Source: JANYHF01 sp963732765 (GTDB taxonomy: Bacteria > Pseudomonadota > Alphaproteobacteria > Rhizobiales > Hyphomicrobiaceae). Taken from it: a DNA stretch of 64,000 bases. Where the stretch lies: the NCBI GenBank assembly GCA_963732765.1, contig CAVTAS010000006.1:124001-188000 (forward strand). Direction: 5' to 3'. Positions within the stretch are counted from its first letter, which is position 1, and each line of letters opens with the position of its first letter. Positions 61,743-64,000 of this stretch are shown piece after piece. The notes under the pieces are model-generated. The model ran no database searches and was not told the origin of the DNA. It saw nothing but the letters and a program-made list of their open reading frames with translations. The translations under genes were made by a program, and so were the position numbers.

Positions 61743-62537
61743 CTACAGCAGATCGGCAACCAGGTTTCCGCAACGCGCGCGGGCTGCGGGGAATTCCTTC
61801 AAGACGACATCCGCGATGCCCAAGGCGATCGGACCGTTCAGGGCCTCCAGCTGCAGACGCTGCTGGTCCTGGAAGCCCATGCTGCCAGTCACAAGTGTGT
61901 CGCCCCAAGTCTTGCCCGCGCTCGCCCCAATCTGAGTGAAGCGCACGGGGCGCTGAATCATGCTCATCTGGCGGTTGAGGCGGGTGCCAACTTCGTCGAG
62001 TTGGATCGAGAGGCTCAACTGGGCCCAGCCGAAAGCGGTCTGCGGGCCGACGCCGGCAACGCGCAGGTCCGACGAAAAGGTTTGACCAAAGTCGAGCGAG
62101 TTGAAGATTCCGTTGATGGCGTAGTTGGCTGGCACCCGCTGCTCGGGAGCGCCGAAATACGTCGAGACCACGCCTGCCCCGGCCTTGCGCAGGGCGTCGG
62201 TCATATAGGCCGCGCTGCCGCCCTGGGGCATGAAATTGCCAGTGGCGCCCGCTGCTACTGAATTGATCTTGCCAGTGGAGTCGGCGAACGGTCCGACCAC
62301 GAACGTGCGGCCGCGCAGCACGCCGGACTGCCGAATGCAGGCAAGCGCGCCTTCAATCATTGGATACGGCTGCACTATGCTGGGCAGGGCCGCCTCGGAC
62401 ACTGGCACCGCGGCCGGGCGAACCAGACTGGCCGTCTCGCCTGAAGCCGGCTCAACGACTGAGCTGCAACCTGCCAAGGTCATCAATGGCGCAGCTAGCG
62501 CCACCATTCCAGCGAGTTTGATGATCATTTTCGGCAT
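61743..62537 (-). CDS. hfaB: CsgG/HfaB-like outer membrane lipoprotein
   Basis: A 264-residue lipoprotein (signal and lipobox ...LAAPLMTLAGC). It shows the CsgG-family layout: a middle domain with IEGALACIRQSG, FVVGPFADSTGKINS and SAAYMTDALRKAGAGVVSTYF, then NYAINGIFNSLDFGQTF and FGWAQLSLSIQLDEVGTRLNRQMS, which would form the beta-hairpins of the pore. HfaB of Caulobacter secretes and holds the holdfast anchor proteins HfaA and HfaD. It lies between the HfaA-like gene and the two repeat proteins, so it is probably their export channel. Confidence 0.75.
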   Translation of the reverse strand: MPKMIIKLAGMVALAAPLMTLAGCSSVVEPASGETASLVRPAAVPVSEAALPSIVQPYPMIEGALACIRQSGVLRGRTFVVGPFADSTGKINSVAAGATGNFMPQGGSAAYMTDALRKAGAGVVSTYFGAPEQRVPANYAINGIFNSLDFGQTFSSDLRVAGVGPQTAFGWAQLSLSIQLDEVGTRLNRQMSMIQRPVRFTQIGASAGKTWGDTLVTGSMGFQDQQRLQLEALNGPIALGIADVVLKEFPAARARCGNLVADLL

Positions 62538-62649
62538 TAGTTTTCCCCACGATTGCCCCCAGCGTCACCCGCCCCGGTGAAACTGTAGGCGAATCCTGTA
62601 TGTTGATCGATGCTTGTCGTTTAGGGCGCGCTATGCGTTCTAATGTACG

Positions 62650-63120
62650 CTATTGCCCACTGGGAAGCGGCGCGGCGCCAACAGCTGATTTGTTAGTGCT
62701 GGCTGACGAGCCGGTTATAGTTTGCCCAACCTGGCCACTGTTTGTCACGTCGCCGGTATTACTGGACGTTTGTGTGGCGGTAATGCTGACGTTGTTCCCG
62801 TCGCCGATCACCGTGTTCGAGACGACACTTTGGGACCCGATCGAGTAGATCGAGACCGATCCGCCTCCGGTGTTCAGCAAAACGCCTGCGATTGCGCCGT
62901 TGACCAGGCCGGCGCTGCTGCCATCGGCCTGATGCTGCACAGCCAACTCAACTTGAGAGGCGCCGCTAGTCCCCGCGCCGTTGGTCGTGCCCCACATGAC
63001 GGCAGACGAGGTTACAGTCTGCCCTCTGGCCGCCACCGTGGTGAGCAACGCAGCACAAAGCGTCAACGCAATAGTAGCATAGAGTTTACGCTCTGGAATT
63101 ATCCAACTTGTCATTTTCAT
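62650..63120 (-). CDS. hfaA: HfaA-like curlin-type secreted protein
   Basis: A 156-residue exported protein (signal ending ...TTVAARG). The mature part contains SQVELAVQHQADGSSAGLVNGAIAG and a curlin-like stretch SQSVVSNTVIGDGNNVSITATQTSSNTGDVTNSGQVGQT, rich in Ser, Asn, Gln and Gly. Caulobacter HfaA is a small amyloid-like anchor protein encoded just before hfaB, which matches the order here. It is the first gene of the cluster; the start at 63120 has only a weak ribosome site. The assignment rests on composition, signal and position. Confidence 0.65.
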   Translation of the reverse strand: MKMTSWIIPERKLYATIALTLCAALLTTVAARGQTVTSSAVMWGTTNGAGTSGASQVELAVQHQADGSSAGLVNGAIAGVLLNTGGGSVSIYSIGSQSVVSNTVIGDGNNVSITATQTSSNTGDVTNSGQVGQTITGSSASTNKSAVGAAPLPSGQ

Positions 63121-64000
63121 GCCCCGCGTTTGCACATGCAGACCCAATAGATCAGCGCGCAATAAATCCCCAAATCGAGTCGGCCGGCAGTTGCCGTCAT
63201 TAAATAACCCCAGATCGGCCTGACCCTGTCTTCCAGCAGACGATGTCTGATTCGTAGTGGCGCCAGAAGGGCAAGCCCTGCCCTGGTCGCGCGGATCGCG
63301 AAGTTGCAAAATTCGAGGGGAGTTTGGCCAACCCTCTCGTGCAAGCGTCGACGAGGTTGCGATCACAACAAGCTGTTGCTTGCGAAGGTTCCGCTGGTCC
63401 AAGAACTGGCATCGGGCACCGACGAGAAATCGCCGCTCTGCATGGCGGATGAGGGACAACGATGCCAATGCGGCGCGCCTGTGCGGTACTCGAGCCCGAA
63501 AAGTGCTGGCGACCGGACACGGCCCGTCGGACATTCTGGTGATTGGTCGGTCAGCGAAGCGGCCAGCTGGCGCGGCTGGCGGAACCGAGCGAACAACCTC
63601 CGCATTCGCGCGCGGGATGAGGACCAATGAAGGCCTGAGCATCCTGATGGCGCGCTGGCTTGGCGTGAGCGGCAGCTCGGATCAGCCAGCCTCGCCCTAC
63701 CAGGATTTTGCAAGCCTGGCGACCCCGCCACCAGCACCGCGATCGCACTCGCCACGACCGGATTCGTGCCCGCAGCCATAGCGCCGATCGGACGGGCCGC
63801 AATGCGCAGTGGAGAACGCGACGCAATACGTTCAGCTCCGGACTTGAATGGCGGCAAGCGCACTGGATCGGTGGGTCAGTCGCGTTGAAGCGCTACCGGA
63901 CCACGACCGAGCTTGTTTCAACGCCGACGTCGGAGGGTGGCGGACGAGCGCGCACTTGCCACCCCCTTCCAGACACCCTGTTTCCTTCTGATACCAATCC
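63121..64000. other. 880-base stretch with no supported gene
   Basis: Several open frames cross this stretch on both strands, but none has a convincing ribosome site, codon pattern or recognisable product, and they overlap one another. The first hundred bases next to 63120 should hold the promoter of the hfa-like operon. A gene entering from beyond the window on either strand cannot be excluded. Confidence 0.4.

Noticed and set aside
63257..63863. Overlapping open frames on both strands at the right end of the window.
   Set aside because: Several mutually exclusive frames with Arg/Ser-rich translations, no ribosome sites and no recognisable motifs; left as unannotated sequence.

Overview
The window reads as chromosomal DNA of a GC-rich alphaproteobacterium, probably a surface-attaching one. 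The signs are a DUF1013/TrcR-type protein, GAF-domain PtsP, the AddAB recombination nuclease with trxA, Tat-dependent sugar binding proteins, a holdfast-anchor-like (hfa) cluster, and several families of GC-rich palindromic intergenic repeats. Genus cannot be fixed from the sequence alone.

Layout. 0-10.5 kb: partial TPR protein, TrcR-like protein, SDR, HIG1-type small membrane protein, PagL-like lipid A deacylase, a 1.1 kb repeat-filled gap ending in a degraded copy of the PagL 3' end, cobalamin adenosyltransferase, rhomboid protease, dienelactone hydrolase, MurU-like nucleotidyltransferase and addB. 10.5-23 kb: repeats, addA, trxA, then on the minus strand folC, prfA, an XRE/DUF2975 pair facing a lipoprotein gene across a mirror-image promoter, ptsP and lysC. 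23-34 kb: a four-carbon sugar acid utilisation locus (BtpA-like, otnK, otnC, ltnD, otnI, an mtnK-like kinase, a three-part sugar ABC transporter, tartrate/malate-type dehydrogenase). 34-39.4 kb: tRNA-Thr, then a small divergent locus of FkbH-like protein, acyl carrier protein, SGNH-like protein and MBOAT acyltransferase, best read as an acyl (perhaps glyceryl) transfer system for an envelope glycan or lipid. 39.4-43 kb: a small murA-linked gene, murA and a secreted TPR/alpha-beta hydrolase. 43-48.4 kb: cupin, LysR regulator, ureohydrolase and a NitT/TauT-type ABC transporter. 48.4-57.6 kb: nudC, a membrane protein, xsc, a cytochrome b561 with a very long low-complexity tail, a PepSY protein, a broken TMEM175 channel, a class V aminotransferase and an XRE regulator. 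57.7-63.1 kb: an hfaA/hfaB-like pair followed by two paralogous secreted proteins, each with seven copies of a beta-strand motif, and a convergent secreted protein. The last 0.9 kb shows no gene I can support.

Two loci are the best candidates for something undescribed: the FkbH/ACP/SGNH/MBOAT locus and the hfa-like amyloid/adhesin cluster with its two seven-repeat proteins. A caution applies to the whole window. At least eight otherwise well-conserved genes carry single-base frameshifts, mostly apparent one-base insertions. This looks more like uncorrected sequencing error than gene decay.
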